Positions 1 to 5,028 of a stretch of DNA of 10,186 nt are shown here, one piece after another. The stretch spans positions 1 to 10,186 of the forward strand of contig CANLWQ010000051.1 of NCBI GenBank assembly GCA_947494405.1, in the 5' to 3' direction. Below the pieces are notes generated by a model. That model had not been told where the DNA came from. It searched no databases and saw only the letters and a program-made list of their open reading frames with translations. Every line of letters starts with the position of its first letter. The first letter of the stretch is position 1. The translations under genes were made by a program, and so were the position numbers. The stretch comes from Comamonadaceae bacterium (GTDB lineage Bacteria > Pseudomonadota > Gammaproteobacteria > Burkholderiales > Burkholderiaceae_C).

Positions 1-377
1 GGTACGCGTTCAAAGTCGCGGGTGTTATTTGTCACTACTGTGGCGCCCATGCTGAGCGCATGGGCGGCAATCATCAAATCGTTGCTGCCTATCAATGTGC
101 CCTTTGTTTTCAAAGCATGCCGAATGTGGGCATAGTGCATGGCAGCTTCATGGTTCCAATCGAGTGATTTGATATGTTGTCCTAGCAAGGCCACTGCCGA
201 CCGGTTTTCCTCAACCCGGTTGGAAGCTTGCACACCGTACTGAAGTTCAGCCCATGTCACCATAGACATCGCCAAATGGTTTGGGTTGGTGGTTTGCAAA
301 CGCTGCAGCAAGCTGGGTGAAGCACGCCTGAGCAGCGCCACGCAGGTGTCTGTATCTAGCAAATACAAGGCGCTCAA
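1..377 (-). CDS. vapC: VapC-type PIN-domain ribonuclease toxin (3' end cut by window)
   Basis: Probable toxin of a type II toxin-antitoxin pair: a PIN-domain, metal-dependent RNase that cleaves RNA when not bound by its antitoxin. Reading the minus strand gives 125 residues with no stop before the window edge. They carry the PIN acidic residues: D8 in LYLLDTDTC, E44 in TWAELQYG, D100 in IGSNDLMIAAH, and the terminal VTNNTRDFERV block (112-125). VapC proteins of this type run to roughly 130-140 residues, so only a short C-terminal tail is missing. I chose the TTG start at 377-375 because it overlaps the antitoxin stop (TTGA) and puts the first Asp at position 8; a second TTG at 368-366 is possible. 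There is no ATG at this point. The overlap implies translational coupling to the antitoxin gene. Family assignment is firm; the RNA target is unknown. Confidence 0.87.
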   Translation of the reverse strand, partial: MSALYLLDTDTCVALLRRASPSLLQRLQTTNPNHLAMSMVTWAELQYGVQASNRVEENRSAVALLGQHIKSLDWNHEAAMHYAHIRHALKTKGTLIGSNDLMIAAHALSMGATVVTNNTRDFERV

Positions 378-613
378 AGGCTTTCTCGCTCTTGAACCGC
401 TTGGTCCTCAGTTGTGAGCATGAAGTCTTCACCAACTTGGGGGCCTAGGCTTAAAAAATCTTGCCAATTGTCAGGCCGAGGCGATAACACCAGATCGTCG
501 CCAATTTTGCGTATGTAGACAGTTTTTATATGGTCTGGAAAGCGAAATGCCAAGGGGATGGTCACGATTTGACTCCGGTTATTGGTGCCCACTCGGGCGG
601 TGGTGAGGGTCAT
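374..613 (-). CDS. vapB: VapB-type antitoxin (AbrB/MazE-like fold)
   Basis: Small 79-residue protein directly upstream of, and overlapping, the PIN toxin. The N-terminal part (about residues 8-45: NNRSQIVTIP, then FRFPDHIKTVYIRKIGDDLVLSP) fits the swapped-hairpin AbrB/SpoVT/VapB DNA-binding fold. The C-terminal part (about 46-79: PDNWQDFLSLG onward, acidic) is the likely toxin-wrapping tail. The family role is to neutralise VapC and to repress the shared promoter, with the complex acting as co-repressor. The ATG start has a GGAG Shine-Dalgarno (plus-strand 622-625) eight bases upstream, and a sigma-70-like promoter lies at 642-670. Gene order (antitoxin first, toxin overlapping) is typical. 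Local base composition is lower in GC than the core genes, as expected for a mobile accessory module. Confidence 0.85.
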   Translation of the reverse strand: MTLTTARVGTNNRSQIVTIPLAFRFPDHIKTVYIRKIGDDLVLSPRPDNWQDFLSLGPQVGEDFMLTTEDQAVQERESL

Positions 614-641
614 ATAAGTTACTCCATTTGCCAGCTACAAA

Positions 642-670
642 AGTATGTGGCACTTACCAAATTTTGTCAA
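642..670 (-). promoter_or_regulatory. vapBC promoter (sigma-70 type)
   Basis: On the minus strand a perfect TTGACA -35 (plus 665-670) is followed after exactly 17 bases by CATACT (plus 642-647, 4 of 6 matches to TATAAT). Transcription would start near 635, about 20 bases before the vapB ATG. This is the best-scoring promoter by eye in the window. The heptamer GTAAGTG occurs twice as a direct repeat (plus-strand CACTTAC at 651-657 and 673-679), 22 bases apart, around the -35 element. These are candidate antitoxin operator sites, by inference only. Confidence 0.65.
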
Positions 671-711
671 TCCACTTACAAACCGCGCCACGCAATTGCT
701 AGCATGAGACG

Positions 712-1905
712 ATGGATGACATCTTTTTGGTAGGCGGGGGCATAGGCGGCTTGGCTACGGCGTTGGCCTTGGGTCAAAACGGTGTGGCTACGCAGTTGTT
801 TGAACAAAGCCCTGTGTTCACCGAGGTAGGCGCAGGCATTGGCCTAGGGCCCAACGCGGTGCGGCGACTGCAAGCATGGGGGCTGGGCCAAGCGCTGCAA
901 GCCAAAGCTTTTATACCTTCACAGCTCAAAGTGATGGACGCGCAAAACGGGCAGCAGCTGGGTTGTTTGCCCATGGCGCACAACTTTGTGCAACGTTACG
1001 GCGCGCCCTACCTCACCATGCACCGCGCAGATTTACATCAGGTTTTGCTGGATGCGGTGCATGCCCAAGGCTTAACCGAACTGCATCTGGGGCATCAACT
1101 CATCAATGGGCAAGCAAATGCACAGGCTGTACGAACCCAATGGCTGGACGCTGATGGCCAAACCATGTCGCATGAAAGCCAAGCTTTGCTGGGGGCGGAT
1201 GGCATCAATAGCCGGGTGCGTGAATTGGCTTGGGTGCCGCAGAAGTTGCAAGCCAGTGGTCACTGGGCTTACCGCAGCTTGCTGCCCATGCAGGCCTTAC
1301 CACTGGCTTGGCGAAGTGACGACATGGGCTTGTGGCTGGGGCCGCGTTTGCATGTGGTGTGTTACCCCGTGCGGGGCGGCGAATGGCTGAATGTGGTGGT
1401 GTTGCTTGAGGCGGGCCAAGAGGTGCAAACACCGGGCTGGGACACGCAGCGAAGCGCACAGCAAACTGCCGCTGATTTAAACCAAGCACTCCAAGGCAGT
1501 TTCAGCCGTTTGCAAGACTTGGTGCGCATGAGCGAGCACTGGCGTGCATGGGCTTTGTTTGACCGCAGCCCCTTGCAAACTGACAAAGACATGGCGAGGG
1601 GCAGGCTGGCTTTGCTGGGTGACGCGGCTCACCCCATGCTGCCGTATTTGGCGCAGGGCGCGGGCATGGCGATAGAAGATGCCCAAGTCTTGGCGCTTCA
1701 GTGGCAACGTACAAAGCTGTCAGTGGAGCAGCGCCTTAATGCCTATGCGCAAGCGCGTTGGCAACGCGTGGCCAAGGTGCAGGCCAGAGCGCGGCGCAAT
1801 GCGCAGGTGTTTCATGCCAGCGGTGCGGTGGCCTGGGGGCGAAACGCGGCCATGCGTTGGGGTGGCGCGGCTGTGATGGACATGCCTTGGCTGTATGCGG
1901 GTTGA
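712..1905 (+). CDS. FAD-dependent monooxygenase, group A (salicylate/3-hydroxybenzoate hydroxylase-like)
   Basis: 397-residue flavoprotein hydroxylase of the PHBH fold. These enzymes use NAD(P)H and O2 to hydroxylate, usually, an aromatic ring. Visible motifs: GGGIGG Rossmann FAD-binding loop at 8-13, acidic E31 at the end of the second strand (QLFEQS), the GADG motif (161-164) in LLGADGINSRVR, and the GD motif GDAAHPMLPYLAQGAG (303-318) that binds the FAD ribityl chain. Length is normal for the salicylate hydroxylase-like subgroup. It lacks obvious ubiquinone-pathway context, and no aromatic-degradation genes lie nearby, so the substrate cannot be named. The ATG at 712 begins right before the Rossmann strand; upstream GAGA (705-708) is a weak ribosome site. 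A possible weak promoter is TTACCA (655-660) with TACAAA (677-682), 16 bases apart. It ends two bases from the argF stop, tail-to-tail. Confidence 0.85.
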   Translation: MDDIFLVGGGIGGLATALALGQNGVATQLFEQSPVFTEVGAGIGLGPNAVRRLQAWGLGQALQAKAFIPSQLKVMDAQNGQQLGCLPMAHNFVQRYGAPYLTMHRADLHQVLLDAVHAQGLTELHLGHQLINGQANAQAVRTQWLDADGQTMSHESQALLGADGINSRVRELAWVPQKLQASGHWAYRSLLPMQALPLAWRSDDMGLWLGPRLHVVCYPVRGGEWLNVVVLLEAGQEVQTPGWDTQRSAQQTAADLNQALQGSFSRLQDLVRMSEHWRAWALFDRSPLQTDKDMARGRLALLGDAAHPMLPYLAQGAGMAIEDAQVLALQWQRTKLSVEQRLNAYAQARWQRVAKVQARARRNAQVFHASGAVAWGRNAAMRWGGAAVMDMPWLYAG

Positions 1906-1907
1906 AC

Positions 1908-2849
1908 TCAGAGTCGACCCAGCAACAGCCATTCCATCAAAGCTTTTTGCACATGCAGGCGGTTTTCCGCTTCTTCCCAAACCACCGATTGCGGCCCGTC
2001 TATCACCTCGGCTTGCACCTCTTCGCCTCGGTGGGCGGGCAGGCAATGCATAAAGAGCGCCTCGGGTTTGGCTTGGGCCATCATGCGCCCATCGACACAC
2101 CAAGCGCCAAAGGCTTTCAAGCGCGCTTCGTTTTCCGCTTCAAAGCCCATGCTGGTCCAAACATCGGTGGTGACCAAATCCGCGCCTTGGCAGGCTTGCA
2201 AGGGGTCTTTGAACAATTGATAGCAATGGGGGTTTTGAACACCCGCCACCGCTTGGTTCACCTCGTAGCCACTGGGGGTGCTGACATGGACTGTGAAGCC
2301 CAGCAAGTCAGCGGCTTGCAGCCAAGTGTTGGCCATGTTGTTGCCGTCGCCCACCCAAGCCACCACCTTGCCCTTGAGGCAATCCAAGGGGTGGTTCACA
2401 TCTCCACGGTGCTCGATGAAGGTGAATAAATCGGCCAAGATTTGGCAGGGATGAAACTCGTTGGTCAGGCCGTTGATGACGGGCACGCGTGAATGGGCGG
2501 CAAAACGCTCTATCTTGGTTTGCTCGTAGGTGCGAATCATCACCAAATCCACCATGCGGCTGATGACTTTGGCGCTGTCCTCAATCGGCTCGGCGCGGCC
2601 CAGTTGCGTGTCGCCGGTGGTCAAGTGCACCACCGCGCCGCCCATTTGGTACATACCGGCTTCAAAGCTGATGCGCGTGCGGGTGGAGGCCTTCTCGAAA
2701 ATCATGGCCAAGCTGCGGTCGGCCAAAGGCTGGTGTTTTTCATAGGCCTTGAATTTGGCCTTGATCAGCGCGGTGCGGCTGAAAAGGTAGGCGTAGTCTT
2801 GGGCGCTGAAGTCGCTGAACTTCAAATAGTGTTGCAGGGGCTGGGGCAT
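1908..2849 (-). CDS. argF: ornithine carbamoyltransferase
   Basis: Cytoplasmic enzyme of arginine synthesis: carbamoyl phosphate plus L-ornithine gives L-citrulline and phosphate. At 313 residues it has the family's full length. Signature residues are all present: the carbamoyl-phosphate loop STRTR at 55-59, R106 in MIRTY, HPCQ at 133-136, the ornithine-binding DVWTSMG block at 229-235, and the catalytic HCLP at 268-271. The ATG follows the argD stop with a single base between, and an AAGGA ribosome site (plus-strand 2855-2859) lies inside the end of argD, five bases from the start. The two genes are therefore almost certainly co-transcribed and translationally coupled. The stop is only two bases from the stop of the convergent monooxygenase gene, leaving no space for a dedicated terminator. 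Anabolic (argF) rather than catabolic (arcB) is inferred from the argD partner. Confidence 0.97.
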   Translation of the reverse strand: MPQPLQHYLKFSDFSAQDYAYLFSRTALIKAKFKAYEKHQPLADRSLAMIFEKASTRTRISFEAGMYQMGGAVVHLTTGDTQLGRAEPIEDSAKVISRMVDLVMIRTYEQTKIERFAAHSRVPVINGLTNEFHPCQILADLFTFIEHRGDVNHPLDCLKGKVVAWVGDGNNMANTWLQAADLLGFTVHVSTPSGYEVNQAVAGVQNPHCYQLFKDPLQACQGADLVTTDVWTSMGFEAENEARLKAFGAWCVDGRMMAQAKPEALFMHCLPAHRGEEVQAEVIDGPQSVVWEEAENRLHVQKALMEWLLLGRL

Positions 2850-2850
2850 C

Positions 2851-4053
2851 TCAGTCCTTGGGCGTATTCAAAAAGTTTTTCACCAAGGGCACCAAGATCG
2901 CCACCACTTCATCGGCCTCGGATTCGGTCATGGTGAGTGCGGGCAGCAAGCGAATCACGCTGTCGGCGGTGACGCTTAAAAGCAAGCCAGCCTCTAGGGC
3001 TTGGGCCATCAACGGGCCGCAAGGGCGGTCTAGCTGAATGCCGATCATCAAGCCTAGGCCACGAATCTCTTTCACACCCGACATGCCTTTGAATTCACGC
3101 TCGAAAGCAGCTTTGAAATGCAGGCCCAAGCGGTGGGCGTTTTCTAACAAACCGTCTTCTTCCATGATGCTCAGGGTTTCCACACCGGCTCGCATGGCCA
3201 GCGGGTTGCCACCAAAGGTGGTGCCATGGTTGCCGGGCTGGAATATGCCCGCCGCTTTGGGGCCGGCCACCACCGCGCCAATGGGCACACCCGAGCCCAG
3301 GCCCTTGGCCAGTGGCATCACATCGGCTTGTATGCCCGCCCATTGGTGGGCAAACCATTTGCCGCTGCGTCCTATGCCGCATTGCACCTCGTCGATCATC
3401 ATCAGCCAGTCGTTTTGATCACACAAGGCACGAACATCTTGCAAATAGTCGTTTCGCATGGGATTGACGCCGCCTTCGCCTTGGATGGCTTCGAAAAACA
3501 CGGCGACCACATTGGGGTTGCCTTGGGTGGCTTGTTTCAAGGCCTGAATGTCATTGACCGGCACCCGAATAAAACCCTCTACCAAAGGGCCAAAGCCTTT
3601 TTGGATTTTCTCGTTGCCCGTGGCGCTGAGGGTGGCGATGCTGCGGCCATGAAAAGCCTTCTCATAAACCACGATTTCAGGAAACTCAATGCCTTTGTCG
3701 TGACCAAACTTGCGCGCCATTTTTAACGCTGCTTCGTTGGCCTCTAGACCTGAATTGCAAAAAAACACATTGCTCATGCCCGACAACGCCACCAGCTTAT
3801 CGGCCAACTGCTGTTGCAAAGGGATGTGGTAGTAGTTGCAGCTGTGGATGATTTTGCCCAACTGGTCTTGCAGCGCAGGCACCAGTTTGGGGTGGGCGTG
3901 GCCCAAGGTGTTGACCGCGATACCTGCCAAAGCATCAAGATAGCATTTGCCTGCCGTGTCCCATACACGCACGCCTTGGCCATGCGAGATGGTCATGGGC
4001 AAGCGGCCATAGGTGTTCATCAAATGGGCAGCGGGATCGAAGGCGGCGGACAT
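2851..4053 (-). CDS. argD: acetylornithine/succinyldiaminopimelate-type aminotransferase (class III)
   Basis: PLP-dependent transaminase converting N-acetylglutamate 5-semialdehyde to N-acetylornithine with glutamate as amino donor; family members often also serve in lysine synthesis. The 400-residue chain is standard length. Visible landmarks: the substrate-side YGRLPMTISHGQG N-terminus, the phosphate-binding NSGLEANE (100-107), FHGR (134-137), EAIQGEGG (188-195), the PLP-ring Asp in MMIDEVQCGIGRSG (D221), the Schiff-base lysine K250 in PLAKGLGSGVPIGA, and the HGTTFGGNPLA loop (276-286). The ATG at 4053 has an AAGGA ribosome site (plus 4063-4067) nine bases upstream, which overlaps a 10-bp palindrome. 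First gene of an argD-argF operon. Class III transaminases are hard to separate by substrate, but the neighbouring argF supports argD strongly. Confidence 0.93.
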   Translation of the reverse strand: MSAAFDPAAHLMNTYGRLPMTISHGQGVRVWDTAGKCYLDALAGIAVNTLGHAHPKLVPALQDQLGKIIHSCNYYHIPLQQQLADKLVALSGMSNVFFCNSGLEANEAALKMARKFGHDKGIEFPEIVVYEKAFHGRSIATLSATGNEKIQKGFGPLVEGFIRVPVNDIQALKQATQGNPNVVAVFFEAIQGEGGVNPMRNDYLQDVRALCDQNDWLMMIDEVQCGIGRSGKWFAHQWAGIQADVMPLAKGLGSGVPIGAVVAGPKAAGIFQPGNHGTTFGGNPLAMRAGVETLSIMEEDGLLENAHRLGLHFKAAFEREFKGMSGVKEIRGLGLMIGIQLDRPCGPLMAQALEAGLLLSVTADSVIRLLPALTMTESEADEVVAILVPLVKNFLNTPKD

Positions 4054-4065
4054 GGGGCGTGTTCC

Positions 4066-4075
4066 TTGACGTCAA
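4066..4075. repeat. 10-bp perfect palindrome overlapping the argD ribosome site
   Basis: TTGACGTCAA is self-complementary. Its left end shares bases with the AAGGA ribosome binding site of argD on the minus strand. In DNA it could be a regulator site; in RNA it could sequester the ribosome site by dimerisation more than by hairpin, since it has no loop. Function is unknown; chance occurrence cannot be excluded. Confidence 0.4.
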
Positions 4076-4081
4076 ATGAAA

Positions 4082-4112
4082 TCGGCTCTGCAGCCTTGCA
4101 GGCCGGAGCCGA
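4082..4112 (-). promoter_or_regulatory. stem-loop in the argD leader
   Basis: TCGGCTC (4082-4088) pairs with GAGCCGA (4106-4112) as a perfect 7-bp stem. Inside it GCCT (4093-4096) pairs with AGGC (4100-4103), giving an imperfect two-part hairpin. It sits between the candidate argD -10 box (4122-4127) and the argD start, so it would be in the 5' untranslated RNA. There is no run of U after it, so it is not an intrinsic terminator as it stands. A regulatory role is inference only. Confidence 0.4.
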
Positions 4113-4121
4113 GAGGTGCAG

Positions 4122-4127
4122 ATTCTA
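4122..4127 (-). promoter_or_regulatory. candidate argD -10 box
   Basis: Minus-strand TAGAAT, 5 of 6 matches to the sigma-70 -10 consensus. A -35 at 17-base spacing would be GTGGGC, which is poor, so the promoter is weak or activator-dependent if real. The predicted leader to the argD start is about 60 bases and holds a stem-loop and the 10-bp palindrome. Confidence 0.35.
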
Positions 4128-4166
4128 GGGTGCAAAGCTTGTCAGCCCACTGAAAAATACGGCGCA

Positions 4167-4172
4167 TAGAAT
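4167..4172 (+). promoter_or_regulatory. candidate -10 box for the DUF3579 gene
   Basis: Plus-strand TAGAAT, the mirror image of the argD box 39 bases away, facing outward towards the DUF3579 gene. The region where a -35 should lie (about 4143-4150) has no good match; TTGTCA at 4139-4144 is 22 bases away, too far. Predicted leader is about 20 bases. Confidence 0.35.
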
Positions 4173-4198
4173 GAAATTGCTGCAAAGCAACAACCACC

Positions 4199-4528
4199 AT
4201 GTCGTCGTCCCCCACTTTCAGCGCTCAAGCCATGGTCAGCCCCTTACCTCACGAAGTCATTATTCTTGGCATGACCCTTGGTGGTCAGACCTTTCGCCCC
4301 AGCGACTGGGCAGAGCGTTTGGCTGGTGTGATGAGCAGCTTCAGGCCAGGGGGTGCAGCGCCTGGCGACCATTTAAGTTACTCGCCTTGGTGTGTGCCCA
4401 ATACCTTGGAGGGCATTAAATGCGTCATCGTCCATATGGATATGCGTCAAGACCATGTGATGGCTTGGGACTTTGTCATGGGTTTTGCCAAAGACAACAA
4501 TTTACAAGTGATAAAAGCCACGCCATGA
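4199..4528 (+). CDS. DUF3579 family protein
   Basis: 109-residue soluble protein recognised by its conserved block EVIILGMTLGGQTFRPSDWAERLAG (written in two parts here: EVIILGMT at 19-26, and FRPSDWAERLAGVMSSF at 32-48), followed by an SPWCVPNTLEGIKCVIV stretch (62-78) and a C-terminal DFVMGFAKDNNLQVI (91-105). No enzyme motif, signal peptide or membrane segment is seen. Two cysteines (C65, C75) are present but do not form a CxxC pair. The family is common in Betaproteobacteria, in my recollection often beside rpsT, murJ and argF, as here; its function is unknown. Start: ATG 4199 has no clear ribosome site, and M12 (base 4232) is an alternative that would begin closer to the conserved domain. 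It is transcribed away from argD and ends just before a strong terminator. Confidence 0.85.
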   Translation: MSSSPTFSAQAMVSPLPHEVIILGMTLGGQTFRPSDWAERLAGVMSSFRPGGAAPGDHLSYSPWCVPNTLEGIKCVIVHMDMRQDHVMAWDFVMGFAKDNNLQVIKATP

Positions 4529-4560
4529 AAAAACCGCCCCAAGGGGCGGTTTCTCATTTT
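4528..4560. terminator. bidirectional rho-independent terminator (DUF3579 gene / rpsT)
   Basis: AAACCGCCCC (4531-4540) and GGGGCGGTTT (4543-4552) form a perfect 10-bp inverted repeat around AA; the real loop is likely four bases after opening one C-G pair. On the plus strand it follows the DUF3579 stop by two bases and is trailed by a T-rich stretch (TTTCTCATTTTTC). On the minus strand a run of six T follows the stem directly, so it also ends rpsT transcription, about 80 bases beyond the rpsT stop. Confidence 0.9.
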
Positions 4561-4591
4561 TCTTTGCCAACAGCGCACCGGTTTCAAACGG

Positions 4592-4612
4592 CGGCCTGCT
4601 TGCGGCAGGCCG
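4592..4612. repeat. GC-rich hairpin in the rpsT 3' region
   Basis: CGGCCTGC (4592-4599) and GCAGGCCG (4605-4612) form an 8-bp perfect stem with a five-base loop. There is no U-tract on either side, so it is not a classic terminator. In rpsT mRNA it lies between the stop codon and the terminator and could protect the 3' end from exonucleases. Confidence 0.55.
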
Positions 4613-4620
4613 GGCTGGGT

Positions 4621-4636
4621 GCCTGAATCGTCAGGC
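4621..4636. repeat. 6-bp hairpin spanning the rpsT stop codon
   Basis: GCCTGA (4621-4626) and TCAGGC (4631-4636) pair perfectly around a four-base loop (ATCG). The right arm contains the rpsT stop codon and its last alanine codon. Short enough to be chance, but it is the first of three hairpins in a row downstream of rpsT. Confidence 0.4.
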
Positions 4637-4930
4637 GGCGAGGGCCAAGGTTTTCACCTTGGCGGCTAAGCGGCTCTTATCGCGAGCAGCTTTGTTTTTG
4701 TGGAAGATGTGCTTGTCGGCAATGATGTCCACCACGGATTGCATCTTGCCAAACAGCTCAGTGGCTTTGGTTTTGTCACCAGCCAGCACTGCTTTTTCTA
4801 CGTTTTTGACCGCAGTGCGGTACTGTGAACGAAGCGAGGTGTTGGCGGCGTTGAGTTTGACGTCCTGACGGGCGCGTTTGCGGCCCGACGCTAGGCGCGG
4901 GTTCTTTTTCTTGGGTTTGGCTGCGGCCAT
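4631..4930 (-). CDS. rpsT: 30S ribosomal protein S20
   Basis: Primary 16S rRNA-binding protein of the small subunit. The very basic 99-residue chain begins [21 protein letters not shown] and carries the S20 helices: [20 protein letters not shown] (26-45), [19 protein letters not shown] (55-73) and the [16 protein letters not shown] tail (77-92). It is about a dozen residues longer than E. coli S20 (87), with an alanine/lysine-rich C-terminal extension (KTLALAA), which I believe is normal for this bacterial group. ATG start, with AAGGA (plus 4937-4941) six bases upstream. E. coli S20 represses its own translation; no equivalent site can be proved here. Monocistronic: its own extended -10 promoter upstream and a strong terminator downstream. 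Confidence 0.97.
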   Translation of the reverse strand: MAAAKPKKKNPRLASGRKRARQDVKLNAANTSLRSQYRTAVKNVEKAVLAGDKTKATELFGKMQSVVDIIADKHIFHKNKAARDKSRLAAKVKTLALAA

Positions 4931-4975
4931 AAAGTTTCCTTTGAGGGTTTGAAGATGTTGCTGGCAAAGCCCGAC

Positions 4976-4984
4976 ATTATATCA
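4976..4984 (-). promoter_or_regulatory. rpsT promoter, extended -10 type
   Basis: On the minus strand TATAAT (plus 4976-4981) is a perfect -10 and is preceded by TGA, giving the extended TGnTATAAT form. No good -35 lies 16-18 bases upstream (ACAGCA at the 17-base position), which fits an extended -10 promoter. Start point would be near 4969, giving a leader of about 39 bases. An inverted repeat CCCAG-TG-CTGGG (4987-4998) lies in the spacer. Confidence 0.65.
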
Positions 4985-5028
4985 AGCCCAGTGCTGGGTG
5001 CTGTGCCCCTGCCCGCTACACTCATCTG

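Noticed and set aside
247..435. 62-codon minus-strand ATG frame over the vapB-vapC junction
   Set aside because: It is out of frame with both genes; the PIN motifs lie in the frame opened by TTG at 377.
1758..2429. 223-codon plus-strand open frame across the monooxygenase end and argF
   Set aside because: Overlaps two well-supported genes in other frames and shows no family motif; a shadow of argF and the monooxygenase.
4139..4172. TTGTCA with TAGAAT as a full promoter for the DUF3579 gene
   Set aside because: The spacer is 22 bases, outside the working range for sigma-70, so only the -10 box is kept as a candidate.
4066..4180. ArgR box upstream of argD
   Set aside because: No pair of AT-rich imperfect palindromes like the enteric ARG box is visible; the AT-rich patch at 4170-4180 is too short.
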